64,000 nt of DNA from Sphaerochaeta pleomorpha str. Grapes (GCF_000236685.1 NC_016633.1:744001-808000); one strand, 5' to 3'. Positions 8,607-18,109 are shown, counted from the stretch's first letter. Notes: generated by a model from the letters alone, not told the origin. Made by a program: numbers and translations.

Positions 8607-9292
8607 GGAAGGATAGCCTCGATACTTTTGATCAAGACCTCTTCGCTCACCAACCCCAGATGACCGCTTACCACTGTCCCATCACTGGCAAAAAACACAG
8701 TGGTGGGAAGAGAGGTTGTCTGGAACATGTAGGCAAATATGCCGTCATCAAAATATACAGGGCCAGTGAAGGGGAAATCTTTGACAAAAGCTTTGATTGT
8801 GGCTTCTGTTTCCCTGCTTCCATCGAGGCTGTCAATAAAAATGAATGCAACCTGGTCCTTATATTTTTCATAGGCTTTCAAGAAATACGGCAACTCCTGC
8901 TTACAGGGTGGACACCAGGATGCAAAATAGTTGATAACTACAGGCTTTCCCTGGCGAACCGCGTCAAAAGAGGTTTTCGTCCCATCAAGACGAGTCAAAG
9001 GGATATCGGGCATCTTTGGCTCGGGGGCCGGCTCCGCCTGAGGTTCTGCTATATCCTGATCTGGGGCAGGCGCTGCAGCTGATACAGTCACCGCCTGAGG
9101 TTCAGGCGCAGGCACTGCTGGCAACTCGGGGACAGTTTCTGTCGTTTCGATTGTTACAGGAACTTTGAGCTCCGGTTTGTAGGCCACTTCTGCATTTCTA
9201 TCCTTCAAACTATTGTAGGCAAGGGAAGCTGCAAGGATAAGGATGATAAATGCCAAAACGGAAATTATCAGATTGCGGATATTTTTTTTCAT
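8603..9292 (-). CDS. membrane-anchored TlpA-like thiol-disulfide oxidoreductase
   Basis: A 229-residue periplasmic thioredoxin-fold protein. An N-terminal signal anchor (residues 7-27) is followed by a Pro/Ala/Glu-rich linker (about 45-92) and a TlpA/ResA domain with active site W126-C127-PP-C130 in ASWCPPCKQE and the cis-proline loop TTSLPTTVFF. It should reduce or shuffle disulfides on exported proteins. The CcdA-like gene lies 12 bases upstream on the same strand and would supply electrons from the cytoplasm, so the two form one pathway. The acidic proline-rich linker is longer than in typical TlpA proteins and may span the periplasm. Confidence 0.9.
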   Translation of the reverse strand: MKKNIRNLIISVLAFIILILAASLAYNSLKDRNAEVAYKPELKVPVTIETTETVPELPAVPAPEPQAVTVSAAAPAPDQDIAEPQAEPAPEPKMPDIPLTRLDGTKTSFDAVRQGKPVVINYFASWCPPCKQELPYFLKAYEKYKDQVAFIFIDSLDGSRETEATIKAFVKDFPFTGPVYFDDGIFAYMFQTTSLPTTVFFASDGTVVSGHLGLVSEEVLIKSIEAILP

Positions 9293-9304
9293 ATTCTATT
9301 ACTC

Positions 9305-9973
9305 CTATAAAAAAAGGGCGGCAGGGTTGAAACCCAAGACGAGTACTATTCCAAAAGCTAGTAAAAGCAGGCCGCTTACCAGGGAAATCACTTTCGAATG
9401 CTTCTTAATTGCCTGGAATACACCTTCAAGCTGCTCAAGAAGCAATGCTGCAAACAAAAACGGAACCCCAAGGCCAAGAGCATAGCAAAGCAGGGTTGCC
9501 ATTCCTTTCCACAGAAGCGATGCATTGGCAGCCATCATCAAGGCAGAGCCAAGAAGCGGGCCTACACAGGGAGTCCAACCTACCGCAAAGACTATCCCAA
9601 AGAGAATCGACTTGCCCACCGTCATGTTTTTCATGCTCTTGAGCTGGAATTTATGGGTATCGTTGAAAGCAGGAATAAAAAACACCCCGAGGTTATTCAA
9701 GGCAAAGAGTATTACCAGAACCCCTCCGATTCTATTCAAGAGGGAGAGATGTTCGCTTAAAAATTGCCCGACAGCTGTGGAAGCCGCCCCGAGGGCTACG
9801 AACAACAGGGTAAAACCGGCCACAAAGGCCAGACTATTGCGAATCAAGACCCCCTTATGCTCTCCATCGGATACACCTCCTGCCAGATAGGAGAAATACA
9901 GGGGGAGAATTGGGAGAATGCAAGGGCTGATAAAACTGATGATTCCTTCCAAAAATGCTGTTAGGTATGCCAT
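9305..9973 (-). CDS. ccdA: CcdA-type thiol-disulfide interchange membrane protein
   Basis: A 222-residue polytopic protein of the DsbD/CcdA family with six predicted membrane segments. The two redox cysteines sit in the expected places: SPCILPILPLYFSY in the first segment and GWTPCVGPLLG in the fourth. It passes electrons from cytoplasmic thioredoxin to a periplasmic thioredoxin-fold partner, here surely the TlpA-like protein encoded next. I start it at ATG 9973 (MAYLTAFLEG); the reading frame is open upstream to 10096, but that extension is not membrane-like and would overlap the divergent methyltransferase gene. The ribosome site is weak. Confidence 0.88.
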   Translation of the reverse strand: MAYLTAFLEGIISFISPCILPILPLYFSYLAGGVSDGEHKGVLIRNSLAFVAGFTLLFVALGAASTAVGQFLSEHLSLLNRIGGVLVILFALNNLGVFFIPAFNDTHKFQLKSMKNMTVGKSILFGIVFAVGWTPCVGPLLGSALMMAANASLLWKGMATLLCYALGLGVPFLFAALLLEQLEGVFQAIKKHSKVISLVSGLLLLAFGIVLVLGFNPAALFL

Positions 9974-10036
9974 TGCTGAAGCATAGCATTTCAGTAAGTA
10001 GTTCACAAGGGCAATGAAATCAAGTACAGTGTTCCC

Positions 10037-10825
10037 ATGGGAAAAAAACAAAAGGATAAGGGGGGTGATATCCTCTTTGAGTCCTATTACCGGCAAATAT
10101 TTGAAGATCGTTGGCCTGCTTTGAAAGAAGCCCTCTTGGTTGACAGAAAACCGATAGCATACAAGGATGGCCTGGAAGCGGAATACTATCTTGATGAGGC
10201 CTCGGTAATTGCGGCTAAACTCCTTGATGTCCAGAGCAAGGATTCAGTGTTGGATATGTGTGCGGCTCCCGGGGGAAAGACCCTTGTCCTGGCATCCCTG
10301 CTCAAGGGCACAGGGTCCCTTACGGCAAACGACCGTTCCTCAGCCAGACGCTCGAGGCTTCGCAATGTTATCGATTCCCATGTCCCAGAGGTTTGGAAAG
10401 CTTCTATTTCCGTTACCGGCCACGATGCGTCCAAATGGGGTCTCTACGAGCAGGAAATGTATGACAGAATCCTCCTTGACGCTCCCTGCTCGAGTGAAAG
10501 GCATGTGCTTTGCGACCCTGCTGCGTTGAAGCAGTGGACCCCTTCCAGGCCGAAGCACCTAGCCATCCAGCAGTTTGCCATGCTGGCCGCTGCCCTTGAG
10601 GCGGTTAAAATCGGGGGATACATCCTCTACAGTACCTGTGCCCTCATCCCTTTGGAAGACGAACTGGTCATCGAAAAGCTCTTTTCAAAACGGGAAGGCC
10701 GGTTCGAGCTGGTTCCCATCGAAGCACCGTTCAGTGAAAAACGGACCTACGGGTCCATTATCCTTCCCGATACCTCCGGGGGCAAAGGGCCCCTCTATTT
10801 TTGTCTGATAAGGAGAATTGCATGA
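10037..10825 (+). CDS. RsmB/NOP2-family RNA cytosine-C5 methyltransferase
   Basis: A 262-residue S-adenosylmethionine-dependent RNA m5C methyltransferase. The SAM site is DMCAAPGGKT (73-82). Both family cysteines are present: C151 in the motif DAPCSSERH (release) and C201 in STCAL (nucleophile). It is short: neither the NusB-like N-terminal domain of RsmB nor a PUA domain is present, which resembles the NSUN4-like or minimal NOP2/Sun proteins. A 16S or 23S rRNA target is likely but which position cannot be told. It begins a rightward gene row, and its stop overlaps the start of the DUF362 gene in an ATGA. Confidence 0.88.
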   Translation: MGKKQKDKGGDILFESYYRQIFEDRWPALKEALLVDRKPIAYKDGLEAEYYLDEASVIAAKLLDVQSKDSVLDMCAAPGGKTLVLASLLKGTGSLTANDRSSARRSRLRNVIDSHVPEVWKASISVTGHDASKWGLYEQEMYDRILLDAPCSSERHVLCDPAALKQWTPSRPKHLAIQQFAMLAAALEAVKIGGYILYSTCALIPLEDELVIEKLFSKREGRFELVPIEAPFSEKRTYGSIILPDTSGGKGPLYFCLIRRIA

Positions 10826-11934
10826 GTACTGTTTCCATTGTCAAATGTGATAGCTATGACCAGGATATTCTTGATGAGAAGGTAAAGGAAGCCTGTATTT
10901 CTGCATCCATGCCTAACGCATCAGGAAAAACGGTTCTCCTTAAACCCAATATTCTCTCCGATGCCAAGCAAGACAAATGCATCACCACGAACCCTGCAGT
11001 TGTAAGGGCAATGATCCATCTTCTCAAAGAACAAGGGGCAAAGGAAATCCTCGTTGGCGATTCCCCGGGTTTGCAGGGTCCTTCATTTTCTGCTAAAAAC
11101 TGCGGGATAGCACAGCTTTGCAAAGACGAGCAGGTCAGATGGGTGGACTTCACCAAAAACCCCCAGACTCATATCATTCCCTTTACCCACGGAAGAAAGC
11201 TGCAACTGGCCTCAGTGCTGGAAACTGTCGATCTGGTTATCAGCCTTCCGAAATTCAAGACGCACCAGCTTATGTATACCACCGGGGCCACCAAGAACCT
11301 GTTCGGTCTGGTACCAGGCCTTTATAAAAGTCCCTGCCATGTACTCTACCCCACCCGGGAATCGTTTGCCTCGCTTATCGTGGGGATTCTCGCCACAGTC
11401 AAACCGGCATTTGCCCTCATGGATGGGATAATGGGAATGGAGGGGGCCGGGCCTGCCAACGGTATTCAGCGAAAGGTAGGGTATCTGTTGGCTTCAAAAG
11501 ACCTCATCGCACTCGACTACAGCCAGGCCCAGATTATGGGCTATGACCCCATGACCATTCCCATCGTAAAGGAAGGGATAAAACGGGACTTGGGGAATTG
11601 CCCCCCTACCTATCCGCTTCTAGATGCCTCTGATCTGGTAATCAAGGATTTTTTAAGACTGGAACAACAAGAGAAGACCAAGTTCTTCGGTTCTTTGGTA
11701 GCCCCTTTCCTTCCGCGGAAATTCAAGAAGCAACAGGCTGTGCGGGACCGTCAGGCCCCTACGTTCCTACCCGATCCTTGTATTCAGTGCAAACGATGTG
11801 TAGAGATCTGCCCGGTAGAGGCTCTTTCGCTTGTTGATAAGCATATTGAGATAGACACTTCTTTGTGTGTACGTTGCTATTGCTGCCATGAAATCTGCCC
11901 TGCCAATGCAATTTCCATCGAACATGCCAAATAA
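10822..11934 (+). CDS. DUF362 protein with two 4Fe-4S ferredoxin motifs
   Basis: A 370-residue cytoplasmic iron-sulfur protein. Residues 1-290 form the DUF362 domain (NILSDAKQDKCITTNPAVV, VGDSPG, LPKFKTHQ are recognisable). The C-terminal part carries two CxxCxxCxxxCP clusters, CIQCKRCVEICP and CVRCYCCHEICP, that should bind two [4Fe-4S] centres. An electron-transfer role is likely; the substrate is unknown. The ATG at 10822 lies in the stop of the preceding methyltransferase gene and is preceded by AAGGAG; an in-frame start at 10801 is less convincing. Confidence 0.9.
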   Translation: MSTVSIVKCDSYDQDILDEKVKEACISASMPNASGKTVLLKPNILSDAKQDKCITTNPAVVRAMIHLLKEQGAKEILVGDSPGLQGPSFSAKNCGIAQLCKDEQVRWVDFTKNPQTHIIPFTHGRKLQLASVLETVDLVISLPKFKTHQLMYTTGATKNLFGLVPGLYKSPCHVLYPTRESFASLIVGILATVKPAFALMDGIMGMEGAGPANGIQRKVGYLLASKDLIALDYSQAQIMGYDPMTIPIVKEGIKRDLGNCPPTYPLLDASDLVIKDFLRLEQQEKTKFFGSLVAPFLPRKFKKQQAVRDRQAPTFLPDPCIQCKRCVEICPVEALSLVDKHIEIDTSLCVRCYCCHEICPANAISIEHAK

Positions 11935-11967
11935 ACCGGAACCACAAAGGGATAAGGGAAAAATATA

Positions 11968-12450
11968 ATGGATGCAAAGCACCTGCTCATCAGTATCTTG
12001 CTCTCGATTCTGCCTATCAGCGAATTGAGGGGAGGTATACCCTATGCCTTTTTCAATGGATTCAATCTGGCATATCTCGCTCCCCTGTGCATTTTTTTCA
12101 ATGCGCTTGTTGCACCGATCTGCTATACCTTCCTTGCAACGTTCCATAAGATTTTCTATGCCCATTGGCCATGGTATATATCTTTCTTCGACCATTTCAT
12201 TGCCAAGGCCCAGCACAAGATAGCCCCCAAGGTGGAGAAATACGGCTATTGGGGAATTATGCTGTTCGTTGCCATTCCCCTCCCGGTTACGGGGGCTTGG
12301 ACAGGGACCCTCGGATCATGGATTCTAGGACTTGACAAGCGAAAGACCATGATGGCAGTATTCGGCGGTGTCATCGTGTCGGGTCTTATCGTAACTTCAC
12401 TGGTTGCCCTGGGAGTTGGGCTGGACTCGGTTTTTATAAAGAAAATCTGA
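11968..12450 (+). CDS. small multidrug export protein family (COG2426) membrane protein
   Basis: A 160-residue membrane protein with about four hydrophobic segments. The motif LPISELRGGIPYAFFNG near the N terminus (about 15-31) and GYWGIMLFVAIPLPVTGAWTG (starting about 93) are characteristic of the Sm_multidrug_ex family, a distant relative of DedA/SNARE-associated proteins. Despite the family name, a drug export function is not firmly established. It lies between the DUF362 gene and the helicase gene, six bases before the latter, and is probably co-transcribed. Confidence 0.85.
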   Translation: MDAKHLLISILLSILPISELRGGIPYAFFNGFNLAYLAPLCIFFNALVAPICYTFLATFHKIFYAHWPWYISFFDHFIAKAQHKIAPKVEKYGYWGIMLFVAIPLPVTGAWTGTLGSWILGLDKRKTMMAVFGGVIVSGLIVTSLVALGVGLDSVFIKKI

Positions 12451-12456
12451 GGTAAT

Positions 12457-14472
12457 ATGCATTTCAATCTAGAAAAGGAACTCAATAAAGAGCAGTGCAA
12501 AGCTGCTTCGACCCTCTCTGGGCCGCTTTTAGTCATCGCGGGGGCAGGCAGTGGAAAAACACGCATGCTCACGTTTCGTATTGCCCATATGCTGGAAAGC
12601 GGAATAGACGAAAGCAATATCCTTGCCTTGACCTTTACAAACAAGGCTGCCAAGGAAATGGGGGAAAGAATCAAATCCTTGACTGGCCTTCCCCTTAAAA
12701 AAATGACTACCACTACGTTCCATTCCTTTGGCATGGGCATTCTCAAACAATATATTCAACACCTTGGGTTCAAGAACAATTTTACCGTCTATGATAGCAA
12801 CGACCGGATGGCTTTGCTCAAGGAAGTCATTATCAACCTGGATTATGTCCCCGATACCTTCGATCTCTATGAGCTTTCCAACCTATTTTCCGATTTGAAG
12901 ACAAAACGATCTGTTTTTGCTGCCGGGGCCTCTGATAAGATCAGGAACCTCTACAGCGAGTATGAGAAACACCTGAAAGCCTACAATGCCGTTGACTTCG
13001 ACGACCTGATCATGAAGCCTTTGGATCTTTTCGAAAAAAAGCCTGAGGTCCTTGCGGCCCTGAGAAACAGGTATACCCATATCCTGGTGGATGAATTTCA
13101 GGATACTTCCCTTTCCCAATACCGTATTGTAGAGCTTTTAGCCCAGGAAAGCCGAAATCTCTGTGTGGTCGGCGACGATGACCAGAGCATCTATAGCTGG
13201 AGAGGGGCAAACTACGAGAACCTTGTGATGTTCGAGCGTGACTTCCCCGAAAGGCTGGAAATCAAACTGGAGCGGAACTACCGCTCCACCGGGACTATCC
13301 TTGAGGCTGCCAACAAGCTCATCGTACACAATCAACAACGAAAAGAGAAGAAACTCTGGACTGACAGCGGTAAGGGAAGTTCCATCAGTCTCATCCACCC
13401 CGCAAACGAGGACGATGAGTCCGCGGTCATTGCCGAACAGATTCTGATGGCCCATCGTAAGGAGAACCGCCCGTTCTCTGATTTCGGGGTACTTGTCCGT
13501 ACCAATTCCCTTGTCCCTACGCTTGAGACACGTTTTATGGAAAAGGAAATCCCCACCCAGGTATCGGGTGGACAAAGTTTTTTCGACCGAAAGGAAATCC
13601 GTGATATTGTCAGCTATCTTAAAGTCCTGGCAAACCAAGATGATGACATCAATCTACTCAGGGTCATCAACACCCCAAGAAGAGGCATAGGCCGGGTAAC
13701 GCTCGAAAAGATGCGCAAGGTAGCCGACGACCACAAGTGTTCGCTTTACTCTGCCCTCTCTTTGATGGCAATAGCTACAGATGGCCAGATCAAGGAAGGG
13801 ATGCAGAAGACAATTAAGCGGTTTGTCACCATGATCGATGATTACCAGCAGCAGCTTTTTGAGGCGAAATCAAATAAGAATATGATTCTCAGAAGTCTGA
13901 TCCACGAAATCGGTTACAAGGATTTCCTCGCTGAGGAACACCCGGACAATGAGAATATCGTCAATTTCAAAATGAAGGGAATCGGAATCCTCTGTGATAT
14001 GTTTGCACGGTGGGAACGCAATCCTGACAACTATAATTCTTCAATATTCGATTACATAAACAGGATAAGCATCGCAGGTAAGGAAGACAGCGAAGGTGAC
14101 AGGAAGGGAAAGGTTGCCCTGATGACTATGCATGCTTCCAAGGGGTTGGAATTCGATACGGTATTCCTTGCCGGTATCGAAGACCAATATGTTCCCCATG
14201 CCAGGGCGATTGAAGACAATCCGGCAAACATCGATGAGGAGCGAAGACTCTTCTATGTGGCCATCACCCGCGCCAGGAGGGTGCTGGTAATATCATCGTG
14301 TGAACGCAGGAAGCGTGGCCATGATGAGATTTTGAGTGTCCCCTCGCGCTTCCTTGAGGAAATACCGAAGGAACTTTTCGATGAGGAAGATCCAAGCAGG
14401 GAGCTCTCTGCAAATGAGGTAACGGACAAACTCCGGTTGTTCAGGGAGAAACTGGAGGCAAGGAAAAAATGA
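12457..14472 (+). CDS. UvrD/PcrA-type superfamily 1 DNA helicase
   Basis: A 671-residue 3'-5' DNA helicase. Motif I is AGAGSGKTRM (about 28-37), motif Ia ALTFTNKAAKEM, motif II VDEFQDTS, motif III GDDDQSIYSWRGA, motif IV LERNYRS, motif V TMHASKGLEFD and motif VI VAITRARR. It is a little shorter than UvrD or PcrA and has no PcrA-type C-terminal extension. It likely works in nucleotide-excision or mismatch repair and in clearing replication blocks. It is the last gene of the rightward row beginning at 10037. Confidence 0.95.
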   Translation: MHFNLEKELNKEQCKAASTLSGPLLVIAGAGSGKTRMLTFRIAHMLESGIDESNILALTFTNKAAKEMGERIKSLTGLPLKKMTTTTFHSFGMGILKQYIQHLGFKNNFTVYDSNDRMALLKEVIINLDYVPDTFDLYELSNLFSDLKTKRSVFAAGASDKIRNLYSEYEKHLKAYNAVDFDDLIMKPLDLFEKKPEVLAALRNRYTHILVDEFQDTSLSQYRIVELLAQESRNLCVVGDDDQSIYSWRGANYENLVMFERDFPERLEIKLERNYRSTGTILEAANKLIVHNQQRKEKKLWTDSGKGSSISLIHPANEDDESAVIAEQILMAHRKENRPFSDFGVLVRTNSLVPTLETRFMEKEIPTQVSGGQSFFDRKEIRDIVSYLKVLANQDDDINLLRVINTPRRGIGRVTLEKMRKVADDHKCSLYSALSLMAIATDGQIKEGMQKTIKRFVTMIDDYQQQLFEAKSNKNMILRSLIHEIGYKDFLAEEHPDNENIVNFKMKGIGILCDMFARWERNPDNYNSSIFDYINRISIAGKEDSEGDRKGKVALMTMHASKGLEFDTVFLAGIEDQYVPHARAIEDNPANIDEERRLFYVAITRARRVLVISSCERRKRGHDEILSVPSRFLEEIPKELFDEEDPSRELSANEVTDKLRLFREKLEARKK

Positions 14473-14624
14473 TGTTGTCATCCAGGCATACTCAGTAGTG
14501 CCCTATACAGATTGACTTGCATGTTTAGGTTTTCACCAAAGAAACTATAATCTTGCCTAAAGTACATTTTTTTCTTTTACTTGTTTTCTAAGAATGGTAT
14601 AAAAAAGGACAAGAGAGGGACAAC

Positions 14625-15689
14625 ATGCAAAAAAACCATACATCTAATTATTTTTCCAAGAGATTTATTGTTATATGTATGGTATCTCTTGTCACTATCC
14701 CTGTGTTTGCCCAGTTGGTCTATTCGACGGAATCTTCGATTGACATTAGCTATGGTTATGGTTATTACAGCTATTATAGTGGTTATGGCTCTCTCGGTTC
14801 ATTGGTGGGGACTCTTAGCTACGATGGTAATGGCACAGAACCCAGTTCCCTCAATTTTTCAGGCTCTGCTCTAAACAACAACGGGGTAACATTTACCTTT
14901 CTCAAGAACGATGGTACTACCTACACACGTACGATCGATGCAGTATGCTATGTTACCTATACCAGAGACTTTGGGTCGCAACAAATTATTATGGCTTCCA
15001 GTTCGAGAACCTACAACTTGACAAGAATTAACTGGAATTACCCGGTAAAATTCTATCTTTTTTTCAACAATTCGGATTTAGAGAGAATATTCTACAATGC
15101 TCCTGGTAAGCTAGTATATGTTTCGACAAACACCTTTTTCAATCCACAGGAATACTATTCTCCTATTGAGACTATATCGAACCTTGGAACCACGACGCAA
15201 CCGATTCCCTTGCTTGGAGGCGGTCTGCTGGGAGCAGGAGGCATAAATTCTCTACCAGCGACAGATCTTTACTACGATTTCTCAAGCACTGCTATTCCCG
15301 AATATTCCATCAGTTTCACCGCCAATGATGTTTCGATCAATGATCTTACCGATGCAATCGACAATCCGATCCATATTACGGACTTGAAACTGGAAATCCT
15401 CAATTATGATGACGTATATATGGGACAAACGAATATCCAGGTCAAGTTCTTCCAGAGTGGGCATGCATCTTTTGAGTTTATCAACAATGCAGGGAAGACC
15501 ATACCGTTTACGTTATTGGCAAACGGAATCACCATTATTCCTAATATAAAATTCTTTCCCTGGGTAAAGCCCCTTATCGAGAATAACCTTGCAGCGATAG
15601 GTTTCTCTGTCACTCAAGCAGACTATGACCAGGCGGAAATGGGAGACTACAACGCTACCATTACCGTCGAACTGATTACCGGCGTATAA
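14625..15689 (+). CDS. secreted protein of unknown function with Gly/Tyr-rich segment
   Basis: A 354-residue exported protein I do not recognise. A signal peptide (residues 13-30, ending PVFA-Q) follows a basic N terminus. Mature residues 37-58 are rich in Gly, Tyr and Ser. The rest looks beta-rich, with many Thr/Asn/Ser and few charged residues and almost no cysteine, as in surface or fibre proteins. The last residues, GDYNATITVELITG, resemble the C termini of the two following genes (GDYSDTI.V..TP), suggesting a shared strand-type domain. AGAGGGAC lies upstream of the start and a TATAAT hexamer at 14546-14551. It is on the same strand as its two neighbours. Confidence 0.7.
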   Translation: MQKNHTSNYFSKRFIVICMVSLVTIPVFAQLVYSTESSIDISYGYGYYSYYSGYGSLGSLVGTLSYDGNGTEPSSLNFSGSALNNNGVTFTFLKNDGTTYTRTIDAVCYVTYTRDFGSQQIIMASSSRTYNLTRINWNYPVKFYLFFNNSDLERIFYNAPGKLVYVSTNTFFNPQEYYSPIETISNLGTTTQPIPLLGGGLLGAGGINSLPATDLYYDFSSTAIPEYSISFTANDVSINDLTDAIDNPIHITDLKLEILNYDDVYMGQTNIQVKFFQSGHASFEFINNAGKTIPFTLLANGITIIPNIKFFPWVKPLIENNLAAIGFSVTQADYDQAEMGDYNATITVELITGV

Positions 15690-15775
15690 TCCAGTACCTT
15701 TAAAATACATATTTTCTTTACTTATAACTATATAAAAACCTTGCACTCTCAGCTATTTATATCTATTCTAAGAAT

Positions 15776-16849
15776 ATGAAGAGACTTCCTGTTTTTTTCT
15801 TTATTCTTCTCATTATCTCATTTTCTTCTGCTTTCCTGGGGGCAGATATTACTGCGACCTATGAACCCGATCCTCATTTGGTTTTCACGACGGGAAACAG
15901 TCCATTCGATTCCTCTGATTTCATTGCACATCTGGGAACTTTAACGTTTCAATCGTCTGAGAATACATTTTTCTCCCCTTATCTGATTGACTTGAATATG
16001 AATAACCATTTTACAGTTATCGGCCCTACAACTTGGAATCCAGATAAGGAAGACCAGGATACCAGTGGGTGTATTGTTGCAGTCATTCAATATAACGGGA
16101 TAAAGCAAATCACAAACATCTGGGGAAACGGCGGAAGGGATTACCAACCTTTACTGGAAACCAATGGAAACCTAAAGACGTCGAGGATTGTTTCAGATTT
16201 CTATTTGCTCAGTGATCAGCCTGCTTCAGTTTTCATACAAGGATCAAGCTACAGGCTCATTTCAGGCTCCTTGGGAACCTTTAATGCAGGAGCTACTACG
16301 AATAATGGCCAAAATATTACGAAATCCCTGTTTTACATCAAAATCAACTCACAGACGCTCCCCTCAAACGGAAGCGCACCCTATCCTGCCATACCGATAA
16401 ATACCAACATCGCTGCACCCATTCCCTATCCGGGCAAGCCCGATCCAGTGGGCTACTTGTTTAGCATCATCAGCGAAGAATATTTCGACGTGGAAAATGC
16501 AATCGGTTTAAATCCCACCAAAGTCGGCACTGCTCGGTTGGTACTTTGCAATCCCTGCGCGAGTACCTCCTATGGGGTGGATGTCAAATTCACAGACAGT
16601 AACAACGGCACAGACTTCAGCCTTGGCCTGGATGGCAGTAAATCTGTCTATACCATTGGATATTCACTCAGATTCCAATCATCCGATGTTAAAGTAACAA
16701 ACCCCATACCCTGGGATAATCTTCATGAAGGTATCAATGACCAGAATATCTATGTTACGGGAATCGATGCAACTAAGGCAGAACTGGCCCCTTCAGGAGA
16801 CTATTCTGATACCATTACCGTTACGATAACCCCTAAGGATACGCATTGA
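15776..16849 (+). CDS. secreted protein of unknown function, paralogue A
   Basis: A 357-residue exported protein with signal peptide MKRLPVFFFILLIISFSSAF. It is clearly homologous to the next gene along its full length: shared blocks are ADITATYEPD, SDFIAHLGTLTF, YLFSIISEEYFDVENAIG, YGVDVKF, FSLGLDGSKSVYTIGYSLRF, and the ending LAPSGDYSDTITVTITP. The C-terminal pattern of alternating hydrophobic residues recalls spore-coat-U or pilin-like beta-sandwich domains, whose last strand also reads like YSDTVTVT; this is a loose resemblance only. No chaperone or usher gene is nearby. There is no clear Shine-Dalgarno sequence before the ATG, which follows an AT-rich gap. Confidence 0.75.
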   Translation: MKRLPVFFFILLIISFSSAFLGADITATYEPDPHLVFTTGNSPFDSSDFIAHLGTLTFQSSENTFFSPYLIDLNMNNHFTVIGPTTWNPDKEDQDTSGCIVAVIQYNGIKQITNIWGNGGRDYQPLLETNGNLKTSRIVSDFYLLSDQPASVFIQGSSYRLISGSLGTFNAGATTNNGQNITKSLFYIKINSQTLPSNGSAPYPAIPINTNIAAPIPYPGKPDPVGYLFSIISEEYFDVENAIGLNPTKVGTARLVLCNPCASTSYGVDVKFTDSNNGTDFSLGLDGSKSVYTIGYSLRFQSSDVKVTNPIPWDNLHEGINDQNIYVTGIDATKAELAPSGDYSDTITVTITPKDTH

Positions 16850-17017
16850 ATCCAATGCCTGGCATATACACTTCTTCTGGACAATAAATCGACTGACTGT
16901 ACAAAAATAAGAGTATCGTTAATCCGGTTGCAGGTACGTATGCTGCCCTATCCATTCTTTCAAATCCTCCCTCCCCTCAATCTTGCGCTTTGCACAGAAT
17001 ATACTTATTATTGGTCT

Positions 17018-18109
17018 ATGAGAAAAAAAAATCCTTTTTCCTTCATACTTTTACTCCTGTCAGTAACAATAGTTCCCCTAGGGGCAAGCATAACCGCGAC
17101 CTATATACCTGATACCAATCTCTATTTCACCATCGGATCGTCCCCTTTCGCCCCCTCCGATTTTATTGCACACCTGGGAACACTGACATTTTACATTCCC
17201 GACAACCAGTTGTTCGCACCTTCACTTGTCGATATGACAGCTACGAATAATTTCAGTTTTACCGGTCCGGTGACTGAGTACAACGACTGGCAGACAGGAC
17301 TTCCTGTCTACACAACCCAGACAAAGACAGGTAGAATCTGTGCGGTAACCACAGTCAAAGGGAAGACCACGTACAAGGAAATCTGGGGACAAGCGGGAAC
17401 CCAACCGCTCACCGATACGAGTGGCAATATAAACACCTCAGTCTTCGTTGCAGAAATTTATCTGGTCGGTTATCAGACGGCAAGCCATTTCAAGCCAGGA
17501 GCCATATACTCCATTACGGGAGGAACCTTTGGGTCTTTCAATGTGGCAGTGGCGCAAAACAGCAATGGTATCTATAATAGCAAGGAATACATCTCAGTAA
17601 ACGGGCAGGCAATCCCCTCAAACGGATCGCAACCGGCACCTCTGCAGCTAATCTCCAATGATGCGGTCCCCTTGCCCTACGTCGATCCAGACCATCCCTA
17701 TTCCACAGTGGATTACTTATTCGGTATCATTGAGGAAGCAACATTCAACGTTGACAATGCAATCGGGACAAAGGCCACACTGGCAGCCAAAGCCCAGCTA
17801 ACGCTTTCCAATTCTGATCCGGAAAAATCCTATGGGGTTGCTATCAAATTCGAAGACGGAAACCATGACGAAACATTCAGCCTTGGCCTCGATGGAAGCA
17901 AATCCATCTATACTATTGGGTATACACTCAGATTCCTTTCACAGAATGTCCTGGGAGGAGTTCCCATATCTTGGAATGGACTGAAGGAAGGAATAAACGA
18001 GCAAAATATCCTGATTACCGGCATCAATGCCACCGAGGCAGCACTGGCACCTTCAGGCGATTATTCCGATACCATTATCGTTTCGGTAACCCCCAAGGAC
18101 ACCTTGTAA
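17018..18109 (+). CDS. secreted protein of unknown function, paralogue B
   Basis: A 363-residue exported protein, paralogue of the gene at 15776. I start it at ATG 17018, where a signal peptide MRKKNPFSFILLLLSVTIV begins and aligns with that of paralogue A; the longer frame from 16928 adds 30 residues with no counterpart. Shared features are ASITATYIPD, SDFIAHLGTLTF, a NAIGT block, YGVAIKFEDG, FSLGLDGSKSIYTIGYTLRF and LAPSGDYSDTIIVSVTP. It lacks cysteines and looks beta-rich. The middle third differs most from paralogue A, so that part may face a variable partner. It has no clear ribosome site. It ends 28 bases from the convergent EIIC gene. Confidence 0.75.
   Translation: MRKKNPFSFILLLLSVTIVPLGASITATYIPDTNLYFTIGSSPFAPSDFIAHLGTLTFYIPDNQLFAPSLVDMTATNNFSFTGPVTEYNDWQTGLPVYTTQTKTGRICAVTTVKGKTTYKEIWGQAGTQPLTDTSGNINTSVFVAEIYLVGYQTASHFKPGAIYSITGGTFGSFNVAVAQNSNGIYNSKEYISVNGQAIPSNGSQPAPLQLISNDAVPLPYVDPDHPYSTVDYLFGIIEEATFNVDNAIGTKATLAAKAQLTLSNSDPEKSYGVAIKFEDGNHDETFSLGLDGSKSIYTIGYTLRFLSQNVLGGVPISWNGLKEGINEQNILITGINATEAALAPSGDYSDTIIVSVTPKDTL

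Noticed and set aside
8540-9082. 180-codon frame opposite to the TlpA gene
   Set aside because: Antisense to a well-supported redox protein whose active-site motif is intact.
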